Source of the DNA: Oleispirillum sp963678075
Lineage (GTDB): Bacteria > Pseudomonadota > Alphaproteobacteria > Rhodospirillales > Rhodospirillaceae
Direction: 5' to 3'
Length of the DNA: 64,000 nucleotides
Assembly: GCA_963678075.2 (NCBI GenBank)
Contig: CAXXPK010000004.1
Coordinates: 31,119-95,118 of the forward strand
This document shows, in pieces, positions 41,359 to 52,759 of the stretch. How positions within the stretch are numbered: the first letter of the stretch is position 1; each line of letters starts with the position of its first letter. Under the pieces are notes generated by a model. That model did no database searches, was not told where the DNA came from, and saw only the letters and a program-made list of their open reading frames with translations. Position numbers and translations under genes: made by a program.

Positions 41359-42897
41359 TCAGCGACGCCCGATCAACAGGGCGAACAGGACGACGATCAG
41401 AACCCACGGCAGCCAAGTCTGGATCATCGGCGATTTGTGCCGCGACAACAGGCTTTGCAAGGTATCGGGGTGAAGTTTCAGGCCGTCGTCGGTGAACTGC
41501 GCCGAGATTTTTTCCGCCCGTTCGATCAAGCGCGGCAGGCGGGCGGCGGCGGCGATGGTGTCCTCGATCGAGCGGCGCAGCCGTGCCGGGGGCGAGACGT
41601 TCATCGCCATCCATTCCTCGACCAGGGGGCGGGCGAGTTCCCAGAAGTTGACCTCGGGGCAGAGGCCGCGACCGACCCCTTCGGCGGTGAGCACGGTCTT
41701 TTGCAGCACCAGCAACTGCGGTTGGGTTTCCATGCCGAAGGTCTCTGTCACCCGGAACAGCTGGGCCAGCAGGCGCGCCACCGAAACCTCGGCGGAGGAT
41801 TTGCCGAGGATCGGTTCGGCGATCGAGCGGCAGGCCTGGGCGAACAAATCGCCCGAACGGTCGCTGGGGACGTAGCCCGCCTCGAAATGAATCTCGGCGG
41901 CGCGCCGGTAGTCGCCGTTCAGGAAGGCGAGCAGCATTTCCCCCAGATAGCGCCGGGTGGCCGGTTCGACCCGGCCCATGATTCCGAAATCGACGGCGAT
42001 GATTTCGCCGTTCTTGCCGACGAACAGGTTACCGGGGTGCATGTCACCGTGAAAGAAGCCGTCGGAAAACACCATCTTGAAGAAGGCGCGGGCGGCGCGT
42101 TCGGCGACCGTCGTCGGGTCGAATCCGGCGGCGACGATGGCGGCGCGTTCGTCGATCGGAATGCCTTCGATCCACGAGGTGGTCAGCACCCGCTTGCCGG
42201 TCAGGGGCCACAAGACCTCGGGGACCCGGAAGGTGTCGTCGTCGGCGAAGTTCTCGGCCAGTTCCGAGGCGGCGGCGGCCTCGAACCGCAAATCCATTTC
42301 CATGGCGACGGTATAGGCGAAGGTCTCGACGCTTTCCACCGGGCGCAGGCGGCGCACCGACGGCTGCGTGCGTTCGGCGACCTCGGCCAACCAATAGAGA
42401 AGGTCGAGGTCGCGTTCGAAGGCTTCCTCGACGCCGGGGCGGATCACCTTGACCGCGACGGAGCGGCCCTCGCGATCGACGGCGTGGTGCACCTGGGCCA
42501 CCGAGGCGGCGGCCACCGGGACGGCGTCGAATTCGGTGAACAGCTCGGAGATCGGGGCGCTCAATTCCTCGGCGACGATCGCCTCGACCGAAGCGAAGGG
42601 GAAGGGGGCCAGCCGGTCCTGCAACATCGATAAATCGGCCGCCACCTCGTCGCCGACCAAATCGGCGCGGGTGGACAGGGCCTGACCGAACTTGATGAAG
42701 CTGGGGCCAAGTTCGACCAGGGCGCGCGCCAGACGTTCGCCGGAGCGGCCCTCGGCCTTTCCGTTGCTGACCAGGCGCGCCAGGCCGGCGACGCGACGGG
42801 TGAACGACAGGGTGGACAGCAGGAATAACGCGTCGTGACGCGCCAGAACCCGCGCGATGGTCAATAGCCGGAAGGTGTTGCGAATGCTGCGGATCAT
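41359..42897 (-). CDS. ubiB: UbiB-family ABC1/ADCK-like atypical kinase
   Basis: 512 residues. The KxGQ motif GPSFIKFGQALSTRADLVG, the ATP-binding VAVKVIRPGV, catalytic HGDMHPGNLFVG and metal-binding VDFGIMGR are present. Two hydrophobic C-terminal segments (TWLPWVLIVVLFALLIGRR) anchor it in the membrane. Supports ubiquinone synthesis, with ATPase activity in the family. The gene starts 5 bp after ubiE. Confidence 0.94.
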   Translation of the reverse strand: MIRSIRNTFRLLTIARVLARHDALFLLSTLSFTRRVAGLARLVSNGKAEGRSGERLARALVELGPSFIKFGQALSTRADLVGDEVAADLSMLQDRLAPFPFASVEAIVAEELSAPISELFTEFDAVPVAAASVAQVHHAVDREGRSVAVKVIRPGVEEAFERDLDLLYWLAEVAERTQPSVRRLRPVESVETFAYTVAMEMDLRFEAAAASELAENFADDDTFRVPEVLWPLTGKRVLTTSWIEGIPIDERAAIVAAGFDPTTVAERAARAFFKMVFSDGFFHGDMHPGNLFVGKNGEIIAVDFGIMGRVEPATRRYLGEMLLAFLNGDYRRAAEIHFEAGYVPSDRSGDLFAQACRSIAEPILGKSSAEVSVARLLAQLFRVTETFGMETQPQLLVLQKTVLTAEGVGRGLCPEVNFWELARPLVEEWMAMNVSPPARLRRSIEDTIAAAARLPRLIERAEKISAQFTDDGLKLHPDTLQSLLSRHKSPMIQTWLPWVLIVVLFALLIGRR

Positions 42898-42901
42898 TCC
42901 A

Positions 42902-43687
42902 TCAGATCCGCCAGCCGGAGTGCAGCGCCGCGATCCCGCCGGAATGGTTGGTGAAGCCGACGTTGGCGAACCCGGCGTCGCGCACCATCTCCAGCAGGTC
43001 TTCTTGCGGTGGGAACTTGCGGATGCTTTCCGCCAGATAGCGATAGGCGTCCGGGTTGCCCGCGACGGTGCGGCCCAGCGCCGGCAGCACCGAGAAGGAA
43101 TAGGTGTCGTAGGCCTTGTCCAGTAGAGGCAGCACGACGCGGCTGAATTCCAGGCACAGGAAGCGTCCGCCCGGTTTCAGCACGCGGTGGGCCTCGGCCA
43201 GGGCCTTGGCGGTGTCGGTAACGTTGCGCAGGCCGAAGGCGATGGTATAGGCGTCCACCGAGCGGTCGGGTAGCGGCAGATCCTGCGCGTCCAGGCACAT
43301 CCATTCCAGGTCGGCGGCGATGCCCCGGTCGGTGGCGCGGTCGCGCCCGACGCGCAGCATTTCGGTGTTGATGTCGGCGATCACGATGCGGGCGGAGCCG
43401 CCCTTTTCGGCGACGCGCTTGTGGATGCGGAACGCGATGTCGCCGGTGCCGCCCGCCACGTCAAGGTAGGTAAGGCCGGGGCGCGGCTTAAGCGCGTCGA
43501 TCATCGCCGTCTTCCACAGGCGGTGGACGCCCAGGCTCATCAGGTCGTTCATCAGGTCGTAGCGGTCGGCGACGGCGTCGAAGACGCCGCGAACCAGCCC
43601 GGCCTTGGCGGCGGTGGGCACGGCCGTGAACCCGAAGTGGGTGGTCGGGCTGATCGCGGGACCGGTGTTTTTCTGGCGCGCTGACAT
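42902..43687 (-). CDS. ubiE: Demethylmenaquinone/demethoxy-ubiquinol C-methyltransferase
   Basis: 261 residues from ATG 43687 (an upstream ATG at 43735 is less likely because it nears the divergent mutM start). Class I SAM methyltransferase: THFGFTAV, VFDAVADRYDLMNDLMSLGVHRLW, TYLDVAGGTGDIAFRI, and PDRSVDAYTIAFGLRNVTD. Ubiquinone C-methylation; forms an operon with ubiB. The mutM-ubiE divergence is typical of alphaproteobacteria. Confidence 0.95.
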   Translation of the reverse strand: MSARQKNTGPAISPTTHFGFTAVPTAAKAGLVRGVFDAVADRYDLMNDLMSLGVHRLWKTAMIDALKPRPGLTYLDVAGGTGDIAFRIHKRVAEKGGSARIVIADINTEMLRVGRDRATDRGIAADLEWMCLDAQDLPLPDRSVDAYTIAFGLRNVTDTAKALAEAHRVLKPGGRFLCLEFSRVVLPLLDKAYDTYSFSVLPALGRTVAGNPDAYRYLAESIRKFPPQEDLLEMVRDAGFANVGFTNHSGGIAALHSGWRI

Positions 43688-43763
43688 GTCCGCACCATAG
43701 CGGATGATGGGTCGCCGCACCATGTTGAAAATCACCTTTCCCTCGTCTTTTCAGAGGTTGCCG

Positions 43764-44600
43764 ATGCCCGAGTTGCCGGAAGTCGAAACCGTTCGCCGGG
43801 GCCTGCTGCCGGTTCTTTCGGGCCGTCGGATCGAGGCGGTGTGGTGTTCCGGCTTTGCCTTGCGCCGCCCGTTGCCGCCGGATCTGGCGGCGCGGCTGAC
43901 CGGTCGCCGGGTCGAGACGCTGGATCGGCGTGGTAAGGTGCTGCTGTGGCGGTTATCCGGCGGGGGACCCTTTTGATTCATCTGGGGATGTCGGGGCGGT
44001 GCCGCGTCGATGCCGCCGCGCCGCCGCGCCCCCACGATACATGTGCGCTTCGTCCTCGATTCCGGCGAAGCGGTGATCTTTCACAATCCGCGCCGTTTCG
44101 GTTTCGTCGATTACCGCGCGCCGGGGATCCTGGAAGCCGATCCCCCGCTGTCCCGCCTGGGGCCGGAACCCCTGGCCGATGGGTTCACGCCGGCGGTTCT
44201 GGTGGCGCGGCTGGCCGGGCGGACGGGGCCGGTCAAGACGGTGCTGCTGGACCAGACGGTGGTGGCGGGCTTGGGCAGCATCTATGTCTGCGAGGTGCTG
44301 TTCCGGGCGGGGATCTCGCCATTGCGGTCCGCCGTCGGAATCGGGCCGCGCCGTCTGGCCCGGCTGGTCGCGGCGATCAAGGCGGTACTGGCCGAAGCGG
44401 TGGCGGTGGGTGGTTCGACCTTGAGGGATCATCGCCTTCCCGATGGCACGGAGGGACAATTCCAAATGCGGTTCGCGGTCTACGATCGCGCCGGGGAGGC
44501 TTGTCCGAGCCCGGGGTGCGCGGGAAAAGCCGGGCATGGCATCAAACGAATCGTGCAAGCCGGACGTTCCACGTATTATTGTCCCGGTTATCAGCGGTGA
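43764..44600 (+). pseudogene. mutM: Formamidopyrimidine-DNA glycosylase with two compensating frameshifts
   Basis: Starts PELPEVETVRRGL (catalytic Pro2 and Glu3 intact) and reads normally to RLSGGGP near 43970. There one G seems missing from GGCGGGGGACC, because the next frame gives TLLIHLGMSGRCRV. About 60 bp later (near 44038) an extra A in CACGATACATGTG restores the first frame, giving HVRFVLDSGEAVIFHNPRRFGF to the zinc finger (CPSPGCAG...YYCPGYQR). The total length, 837 bp, is a multiple of three. As read, translation stops at 43976. Either two real indels or two base-call errors; the protein would otherwise be complete. Confidence 0.8.
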
Positions 44601-44614
44601 ATGGGGAAAAGCGG

Positions 44615-44974
44615 ATGCGCGGAACGGCAAGCCTGTGGGTGGTGTGGAGCGCCTTGATCCTGTTTCAGGCGACGCCCGCCTTCGCGCAGGGGTATTTCAG
44701 CGGGCACGAGGACCTGCCGTTGTTGGCCGGGCTGACCCAGGACCCCGAATCGGTGATGGTGTTCGACACCCCGCAGGGGCGCGTTGTCGAGACCTTTGCC
44801 CAGACATCGGAGCCCGCCGTCCGCGTTCTCGCCGCCTATGCCGAGGCATTGCCCCAGATGGGCTGGACGAAGAAGGCCGAGGGAAGATTCGTGCGCGATG
44901 GCGAGACCCTGGTCTTTGAAGCGGTCGCCAAGGGACCGCCGACGGTGCTGCGCGTTCTTCTGACCGCCGATTGA
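44615..44974 (+). CDS. Small exported protein, unknown function
   Basis: 119 residues from ATG 44615 (GGGGAAAAG upstream). Signal peptide RGTASLWVVWSALILFQATPAFAQ (cleavage after AFA likely), then a compact alpha/beta-looking domain: LPLLAGLTQDPESVMVFD, GRVVETFAQTS, AAYAEALPQMGWTKKAEGRF, TLVFEAVAK. Proteins of this shape, with a predicted periplasmic fold, often follow mutM in alphaproteobacteria. No cofactor or catalytic motif seen. Confidence 0.75.
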   Translation: MRGTASLWVVWSALILFQATPAFAQGYFSGHEDLPLLAGLTQDPESVMVFDTPQGRVVETFAQTSEPAVRVLAAYAEALPQMGWTKKAEGRFVRDGETLVFEAVAKGPPTVLRVLLTAD

Positions 44975-45014
44975 AAAAAGCCCGGGGAAGCCGCGATCCC
45001 GGGCAGAAAAGCGG

Positions 45015-45043
45015 TTGACCAATCTTCCATGGGCGCGTATAAG
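45015..45043 (+). promoter_or_regulatory. Strong sigma-70-like promoter of rpsT
   Basis: TTGACC (45015-45020), 17-nt spacer, TATAAG (45038-45043), about 50 nt before the rpsT start. Confidence 0.75.
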
Positions 45044-45097
45044 CGCCCCTCTCGCCCCTGTGCGAACTCAGGTGAAACGAACAGGCTTTATCAGGTC

Positions 45098-45358
45098 ATG
45101 GCCAACCATTCTTCTTCCAAGAAACGGATTCGTCGCAACGATCGGCGTGCCGTGATCAACAAGAACCGCGTCAGCCGTATCCGCACCTTCGTCAAGAAGG
45201 TCGAGGCGGCGATCGAGGCGGGCGACAAGGAACAGGCCAAGGCGGCTTTCGATGCGGCGATGCCGGAGATGCATCGCGGCGCGTCCTGCGGCGTCATGCA
45301 CCGCAACACGGTGTCTCGCAAGACTTCGCGTCTGGCGGCGAAGATCAAGGCGCTGTAA
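45098..45358 (+). CDS. rpsT: 30S ribosomal protein S20
   Basis: 86 residues from ATG 45098. Typical start ANHSSSKKRIRRNDRRAVIN, very basic helical protein, with GVMHRNTVSRKTSRLAAKI near the end. Its place before dnaA is the usual alphaproteobacterial arrangement. Confidence 0.96.
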   Translation: MANHSSSKKRIRRNDRRAVINKNRVSRIRTFVKKVEAAIEAGDKEQAKAAFDAAMPEMHRGASCGVMHRNTVSRKTSRLAAKIKAL

Positions 45359-45391
45359 TCCGTTCTTCCGGTTGAATGGCGTCATGTCGAG

Positions 45392-45414
45392 GGGCGGCTT
45401 CGGGCCGCCCTTTT
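45392..45414 (+). terminator. Intrinsic terminator of rpsT
   Basis: GGGCGGC (45392-45398), loop TTCGG, GCCGCCC (45404-45410), then TTTT. The rest of the rpsT-dnaA gap (to 45689) shows no gene, and I found no DnaA-box cluster in it. Confidence 0.8.
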
Positions 45415-45689
45415 CATGTCCGGCGCCTGTCGAAGGTTTGGCGGATTCGCCCCCCCCGGGTCGTCCGTTCCATCCTTTCCGGCCCCGCTTCCGCATGGCA
45501 AGAGTGCGGCATCCAAGGTTTTTTTCGATATGCCCGCGTCGGCGTTGCGCCGGGCGCGCGGCACGCCTACGATGTCCGCTTCCAGATTTGGGGCCGGAAC
45601 AACAAAATCGATATCGGGTCGTGTCGCGGGGAAGCGGCGCGAGGCTCGCCGGGGGGGGGCGTCGGGCAAGGTGGCTGGCGGGAATCGCG

Positions 45690-47096
45690 GTGTCTGTGGG
45701 GCAAATGGAAGAGCATTGGGAGCGCGTTCAGGGTCTTTTGCGCGGCGAGATCGGCGATGCGGCCTATCGCAATTGGCTGCAGTCGATTCGTGTCGTCGAG
45801 GCGCGGAAGAATGCCGTCTGCTTAAGCGTTCCGACCCGCTTCATCCGGGATTGGGTGGTGACCCACTATGCCGACCGCATCCGCGAGCTGTGGTCGGAGA
45901 TGAGCGGCCTGATCGTCGCCGTCAGTTTTGTCGTGCAGCCGGTCCGCCGCGCCGCGTCCGGCTTGGCCGAACCCGATCCCGGCCTGCCGCCGGAGGTGGT
46001 GGCGGTCGCGGTCGAATCGCCGCCGCCGGAAGACCGCGAATCGATGAGCGCGCCCCTGGACAAGCGCTTCACCTTCGACTCCTTCGTGGTCGGCAAGCCC
46101 AATGAATTCGCTTGGGCGGCGGCTCGTCGCGTCGCGGAATCCGATATTCCGCCGTTTAATCCGCTGTTTCTGTATTCCGGCGTCGGCCTGGGCAAGACCC
46201 ATCTGATGCACGCCATCGCGTGGTACATCCGCCAGCGCGATCCCGGACGCACCGTCGGCTATCTGTCGGCGGAAAAGTTCATGTATCGCTTCATCCGGGC
46301 GCTGCGCTATCACGACATGATGAACTTCAAGGAGCAACTGCGCTCCCTCGACGTGCTGATGATCGACGACGTTCAGTTCATCAGCGACAAGGATTTGACC
46401 CAGGAAGAATTCTTCCATACCTTCAATGCCTTGATAGATCAGGGCAAGCAGATCATCATCTCCGCCGATAAGTCGCCGACCGATTTGCAGGGGATCGAGG
46501 AACGGCTGAAGTCCCGCCTGGGCTGCGGCCTGGTCGCCGACATTCATCCGACCAGCTACGAGCTTCGTCTGGGTATCCTGGAATCCAAGGTCGAACAGAT
46601 CAAGGCCGAACAGGCCCGTCCCGAATCCGCCGAGATCGTTGTGCCGCCCAAGGTTCTGGAGTTCCTGGCCCACAAGATCACCACCAACGTCCGCGAACTG
46701 GAAGGCGCGTTGCGCCGGGTGGTTGCCCACGCGCAGCTGATCGGCCGCGACATTACCCTGGAAGGCACGCAAGAGGTCCTGCACGACCTGCTGCGTCCGC
46801 GCGAACGTCACCTCACCATCGACGCCATCCAGAAGGAAGTCGCGCAGCATTTCAACATCAAGATCGCCGACATGTCGTCGCCGCGCCGTGCCCGTGCCGT
46901 CGCCCGTCCGCGCCAGATCGCGATGTATCTGTCGAAGCAGTTGACCGCGCGTTCCCTGCCCGAGATCGGGCGCAAGTTCGGCGGCCGCGACCACACCACG
47001 GTGATGCACGCGGTGAAAAAGGTCGAGGAACTGATCCACCAGGACACCGACTTCGCCGAGGAAGTCGATCTGTTGCGCCGGATGCTGGAAAGCTGA
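45690..47096 (+). CDS. dnaA: Chromosomal replication initiator protein DnaA
   Basis: 468 residues from GTG 45690 (GGGA 6 nt before; an ATG at 45705 is an alternative). Domain I about 5-90 (RNWLQSIRVVEARKNAV), a Pro/Glu-rich linker, AAA+ domain with YSGVGLGKTHLMHAI (Walker A) and LMIDDVQFI (Walker B), and DNA-binding domain IV with RPRQIAMYLSKQLT and GRDHTTVMHAVKKVE. Initiates replication at oriC. First gene of dnaA-dnaN-recF-gyrB. Confidence 0.96.
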   Translation: MSVGQMEEHWERVQGLLRGEIGDAAYRNWLQSIRVVEARKNAVCLSVPTRFIRDWVVTHYADRIRELWSEMSGLIVAVSFVVQPVRRAASGLAEPDPGLPPEVVAVAVESPPPEDRESMSAPLDKRFTFDSFVVGKPNEFAWAAARRVAESDIPPFNPLFLYSGVGLGKTHLMHAIAWYIRQRDPGRTVGYLSAEKFMYRFIRALRYHDMMNFKEQLRSLDVLMIDDVQFISDKDLTQEEFFHTFNALIDQGKQIIISADKSPTDLQGIEERLKSRLGCGLVADIHPTSYELRLGILESKVEQIKAEQARPESAEIVVPPKVLEFLAHKITTNVRELEGALRRVVAHAQLIGRDITLEGTQEVLHDLLRPRERHLTIDAIQKEVAQHFNIKIADMSSPRRARAVARPRQIAMYLSKQLTARSLPEIGRKFGGRDHTTVMHAVKKVEELIHQDTDFAEEVDLLRRMLES

Positions 47097-47251
47097 AGAG
47101 TGGGCCGGGCCGCTGTTCGGACCCGCCAGGGGCCGAAGGGACTCTGGAATTCTCCGTCACGCCGCGCGAAGATTTGATCGCGCTCCGCGCAAAAATTCTA
47201 ATGAATGAGGTGCGCGAGGGGTTCAAGACCCCTCGCGGGATTTTGCTTTTT
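47097..47251 (+). repeat. Mosaic intergenic repeat, copy E (dnaA-dnaN gap)
   Basis: Centre with CGCTCCGCGCAAAAATT near 47180-47196. Right module hairpin CGCGAGGGG (47213-47221) with CCCCTCGCG (47229-47237), then GGATTTTGCTTTTTT. It probably terminates dnaA transcripts. The rest of the gap to 47444 has no gene that I can support. Confidence 0.55.
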
Positions 47252-47444
47252 TCCTGGTGTTTCCGCGCCGCCCCGCCTTGCCGTTTTTGCTTTGGCGCGC
47301 AGGCCCCTGTGGTATACTGACCGGCCCTCTCCGGTAGGGGGGTGTTTCTTACGTTCTCAAGGGATTATCCCAATGGGCGGAACGGTCGCGGGGGTCGCGG
47401 CCGCAGCCTGGATGGTCCCGACATCACGGGTGGATCGCACCGAC

Positions 47445-48563
47445 ATGAAGCTCTCGATCGAACGCGCGCAACTCTTTAAATCGCTGCAACACGTGCAAAG
47501 CGTGGTCGAGCGGCGCAACACCATTCCGATCCTTTCCAACGTCAAGTTGGTGGCGGGTGACGCGGGGTTGAGCCTGAACGCCACGGATTTAGACCTCGAC
47601 ATCACCGAAACCGTTCCCGCCGAGGTCACGGAACCCGGCGCGACCACGGCACCGGCACATATTCTGTTCGACATCGTGCGAAAACTGCCCGAGGGCGCGG
47701 TGGTCGAAATCTCCTCCTCCGCCGAGGATGGACAGGTGATGCTGGCCTCCGGTCGGTCGCGATTCGCGCTGTCCGCGCTGCCGGTCGGCGAGTTCCCGGA
47801 AATGTCGGGTGCCGCGCTGTCCCATTCCTTCCGCGTCGCCGCCGCCGACCTGCGCGGTTTCCTCGACCGCACCCGTTTCGCCATCGCGGTCGAGGAAACC
47901 CGGTATTACCTGAACGGCATCTATTTGCACCAGTCGGTTTGCGAGGGGGTTCCGGTCCTGCGCGCGGTGGCCACAGATGGCCATCGCCTGGCTCGCGTCG
48001 AACTGCCGCTGCCCGATGGCGCGCAGGGGATGCCCGGCGTCATCCTGCCGCGCAAGACGGTGGCGGAGCTGCGGAAGTTGATCGAGGACACGTCGTCCGA
48101 TGTTGCGGTGTCGCTGTCGGATTCGCGGGTGCGCTTCGCCTTCGACGACGCGGTGATGACCTCGAAGCTGATCGATGGCACCTTCCCCGATTATGAACGG
48201 GTGATCCCCACCGACAACGACAAGATGCTGGAGGTTTCCCGCACCGCGTTCGGTCAGGCGGTGGGCCGGGTGGCTGCGGTGTCCTCGGAAAAGTCGCGCG
48301 CCGTCAAGATGCAGGTCAGCAACGGTCTGGTGCGGCTGTCCGCCTCCAGCCCGGAAAGCGGCAGCGCCGAGGAAGAGCTGGAAGCCGCCTATGATGGCGC
48401 CCCGCTGGAGATCGGCTTCAACGCTCGCTACCTCTTGGACATCTTGCAGCAAGTGGAAGGCGATGCCGCCCGCTTCGGGATGCTGGATGCCGCTTCGCCG
48501 ACCGTGGTGCGCGACGTTTCCGATGCCAGTGCGGTCTATGTGCTGATGCCGATGCGCGTCTGA
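47445..48563 (+). CDS. dnaN: DNA polymerase III beta subunit (sliding clamp)
   Basis: 372 residues from ATG 47445 (MKLSIERAQLFKSL). Three repeated clamp domains; conserved RNTIPILSNVKL, ATDGHRLARVE and FPDYERVIP, ending YVLMPMRV as usual. An open frame extends about 80 codons upstream but without homology. Confidence 0.96.
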   Translation: MKLSIERAQLFKSLQHVQSVVERRNTIPILSNVKLVAGDAGLSLNATDLDLDITETVPAEVTEPGATTAPAHILFDIVRKLPEGAVVEISSSAEDGQVMLASGRSRFALSALPVGEFPEMSGAALSHSFRVAAADLRGFLDRTRFAIAVEETRYYLNGIYLHQSVCEGVPVLRAVATDGHRLARVELPLPDGAQGMPGVILPRKTVAELRKLIEDTSSDVAVSLSDSRVRFAFDDAVMTSKLIDGTFPDYERVIPTDNDKMLEVSRTAFGQAVGRVAAVSSEKSRAVKMQVSNGLVRLSASSPESGSAEEELEAAYDGAPLEIGFNARYLLDILQQVEGDAARFGMLDAASPTVVRDVSDASAVYVLMPMRV

Positions 48564-48573
48564 CCCCGGCATC

Positions 48574-49761
48574 ATGGAACGGGTGGCGCGCGTGTCTTTG
48601 CGGAACGACGATCCCGCGCGGACCGCAGTGCGGCGGCTGACGCTCACCGGTTTTCGCTGCTATGGGCGGTTGCGTCTCGACCTTGGGGCGGAGCCGGTGG
48701 TGCTGACCGGGCCGAATGGCGCGGGCAAGACCAACCTGTTGGAGGCGGTGTCGTTTCTGACGCCGGGGCGCGGTCTGCGCCGGGCGCGGTTGGCCGAAGT
48801 GGCGCGCCAGGGGTCGGGCGAGGGCTGGGCGGTGGCCGCCTCGGTGCAAAGCGCCGGTCAGACGGTGGCGATCGGCACCGGTTGGGCGGGTGGCGACGGC
48901 GAGATCAAGCGCATGGTGCGGATGGATGGCCAGCCGCTGCGGACCCTGGCCGATCTGGGGCGGGTGCTGCCGGTTTTGTGGCTGACCCCGGCGATGGACC
49001 GCCTGTTCGTCGAGGGGGCGTCGCACCGGCGGCGGTTTCTGGACCGCATGGTCAATGCCCTGGACTCCGGCCATGCGGAGCGGTCCGCCGCCTATGTGCG
49101 GGCGATGCGCCAGCGTCTGACCTTGTTGAAGGACGGGCGCCGCGACGATGCCTGGCTGGCGGCGCTGGAGTCGGTGATGGCGGCGCAGGGCGTGGCGGTG
49201 GCGGCTGCGCGTGGCGACTGGTCGCACCGGTTGGCGCCGGTCGCGGCAAAAGGACACGGCCCGTTTCCCGGCAGCGGCTTGGCGCTGGCGGGCGGGTTGG
49301 AGACGGAACTGGCGGCGGGCGCCTCGGCTCTGGCGGTCGAGGATGGTTTTCGCGACCGGTTGAAGGCGAATCGCGGGTTTGACGCCGCCGTGGGGACCAC
49401 CACCGAGGGGCCGCACAGAAGCGATCTGACGGTGACCCACCTGGGCAAGGCGATGCCCGCGCATTTGGCCTCGACCGGCGAGCAGAAGGCCTTGCTGATC
49501 GGCTTGGTGCTGGCGCAAGCGCGGGTGTTGACGCGGGGCGATGCGGCGCCGCCGGTGTTGTTGTTGGACGAGGTGGCGGCGCATTTGGATGGTGAACGCC
49601 GCGCCGCGTTGTTCGATTTGCTGGCCGCTTTTCCCGGCCAGTCCTGGTTGACCGGCACCGACGAGGCGTTGTTCGCGCCGATGCGGGGTCGCGCGCGTTT
49701 TCTGGCGGTTGACAGTGCCGCCGTGATGGGGGACGAGACGTCCCCGATAAACGAGGATTGA
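48574..49761 (+). CDS. recF: DNA replication and repair protein RecF
   Basis: 395 residues. SMC-like ATPase: LTGPNGAGKTNLLEAV (Walker A), signature HLASTGEQKALLIGL and Walker B PVLLLDEVAAHLD. Loads RecA at gaps. Ten bp after dnaN. Confidence 0.95.
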   Translation: MERVARVSLRNDDPARTAVRRLTLTGFRCYGRLRLDLGAEPVVLTGPNGAGKTNLLEAVSFLTPGRGLRRARLAEVARQGSGEGWAVAASVQSAGQTVAIGTGWAGGDGEIKRMVRMDGQPLRTLADLGRVLPVLWLTPAMDRLFVEGASHRRRFLDRMVNALDSGHAERSAAYVRAMRQRLTLLKDGRRDDAWLAALESVMAAQGVAVAAARGDWSHRLAPVAAKGHGPFPGSGLALAGGLETELAAGASALAVEDGFRDRLKANRGFDAAVGTTTEGPHRSDLTVTHLGKAMPAHLASTGEQKALLIGLVLAQARVLTRGDAAPPVLLLDEVAAHLDGERRAALFDLLAAFPGQSWLTGTDEALFAPMRGRARFLAVDSAAVMGDETSPINED

Positions 49762-49764
49762 GTT

Positions 49765-52227
<2,463 letters not shown>

Positions 52228-52430
52228 TCGAAAAACCAAGCCAGGGTGCTGCCCCTGGACCCCATCGGGGCCTTGGGCCCCGAATCCCATGTGTTCTGGT
52301 TTTTGCGCGAAGTGCGATCAAACCATCGCGCGGCGTAAAGGCTGATTGCCGCTTCGCGGCGAAAGACGAGTTATGGGATCAAAGAGCCAGAGGCCCTTTG
52401 CAGGTGTGGGCGGAGCCCGCGCGGCTTTTC
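52228..52430 (+). repeat. Mosaic intergenic repeat, copy F
   Basis: Left module CAGGG..CCCCTGGACCCCAT (near 52241-52266) and GGGGCC (52267-52272) with GGCCCC (52276-52281). Core 52298-52367 with ends GGTTTTTGCGCGAAGTG and CGCTTCGCGGCGAAAGAC. The part after the core (TGGGATCAAAGAG to GGGCGGAGCCCGCG, about 52374-52420) is the reverse complement of the left module of copies G and H. The element is therefore composed of L1, core and inverted L2. Confidence 0.6.
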
Positions 52431-52431
52431 C

Positions 52432-52617
52432 TTACCCCTGCGCCTCGGTCACCCGCAACTCCGGCACGGCGGTGACGAATCGGCCGCCCCAGTCGCCGAT
52501 GAACGACAGGCGTTGGCGGTTTTCCGAAACCCCTTGTGCTTTCATGGAAAGTATGAGCATCTGACCGTACCAAGTGCCGCGCGTAGACGGGTCCGTGTAA
52601 TCGATCCCTGGCGACAC
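52432..52617 (-). pseudogene. Possible C-terminal gene remnant
   Basis: An open frame of 61 codons from GTG 52617 (TDPSTRGTWYGQML, then LSFIGDWGGRFVTAVPELRV) with codon use like local genes but no proper start region. It resembles the tail of a longer protein; I do not recognise which. It lies between repeat F and the helicase gene, in a window where truncated genes flank repeats. Confidence 0.3.
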
Positions 52618-52759
52618 TTTCTCTGGATGCGCTGCGCTTCGTGTGGATTGCCGCCATCGAGTTGCCCTGGAAACGGGGCGCCACTGGGCAGCGGATCTAC
52701 GCCAGCTTCCTCTCCTGAATACGCCGCCGGTGGTCCGTTTGGGCCGGCACGGCGGAGAT

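Noticed and set aside
44980..45004. Hairpin GCCCGGG/CCCGGGC as a terminator of the small exported protein gene
   Set aside because: The T-rich tail is on the minus strand only, where no gene ends; role unclear.
45359..47444. Chromosomal replication origin near dnaA
   Set aside because: The dnaA-dnaN-recF-gyrB cluster suggests it, but I found only one loose match (TTATCCCA near 47366) to a DnaA box and no AT-rich unwinding region.
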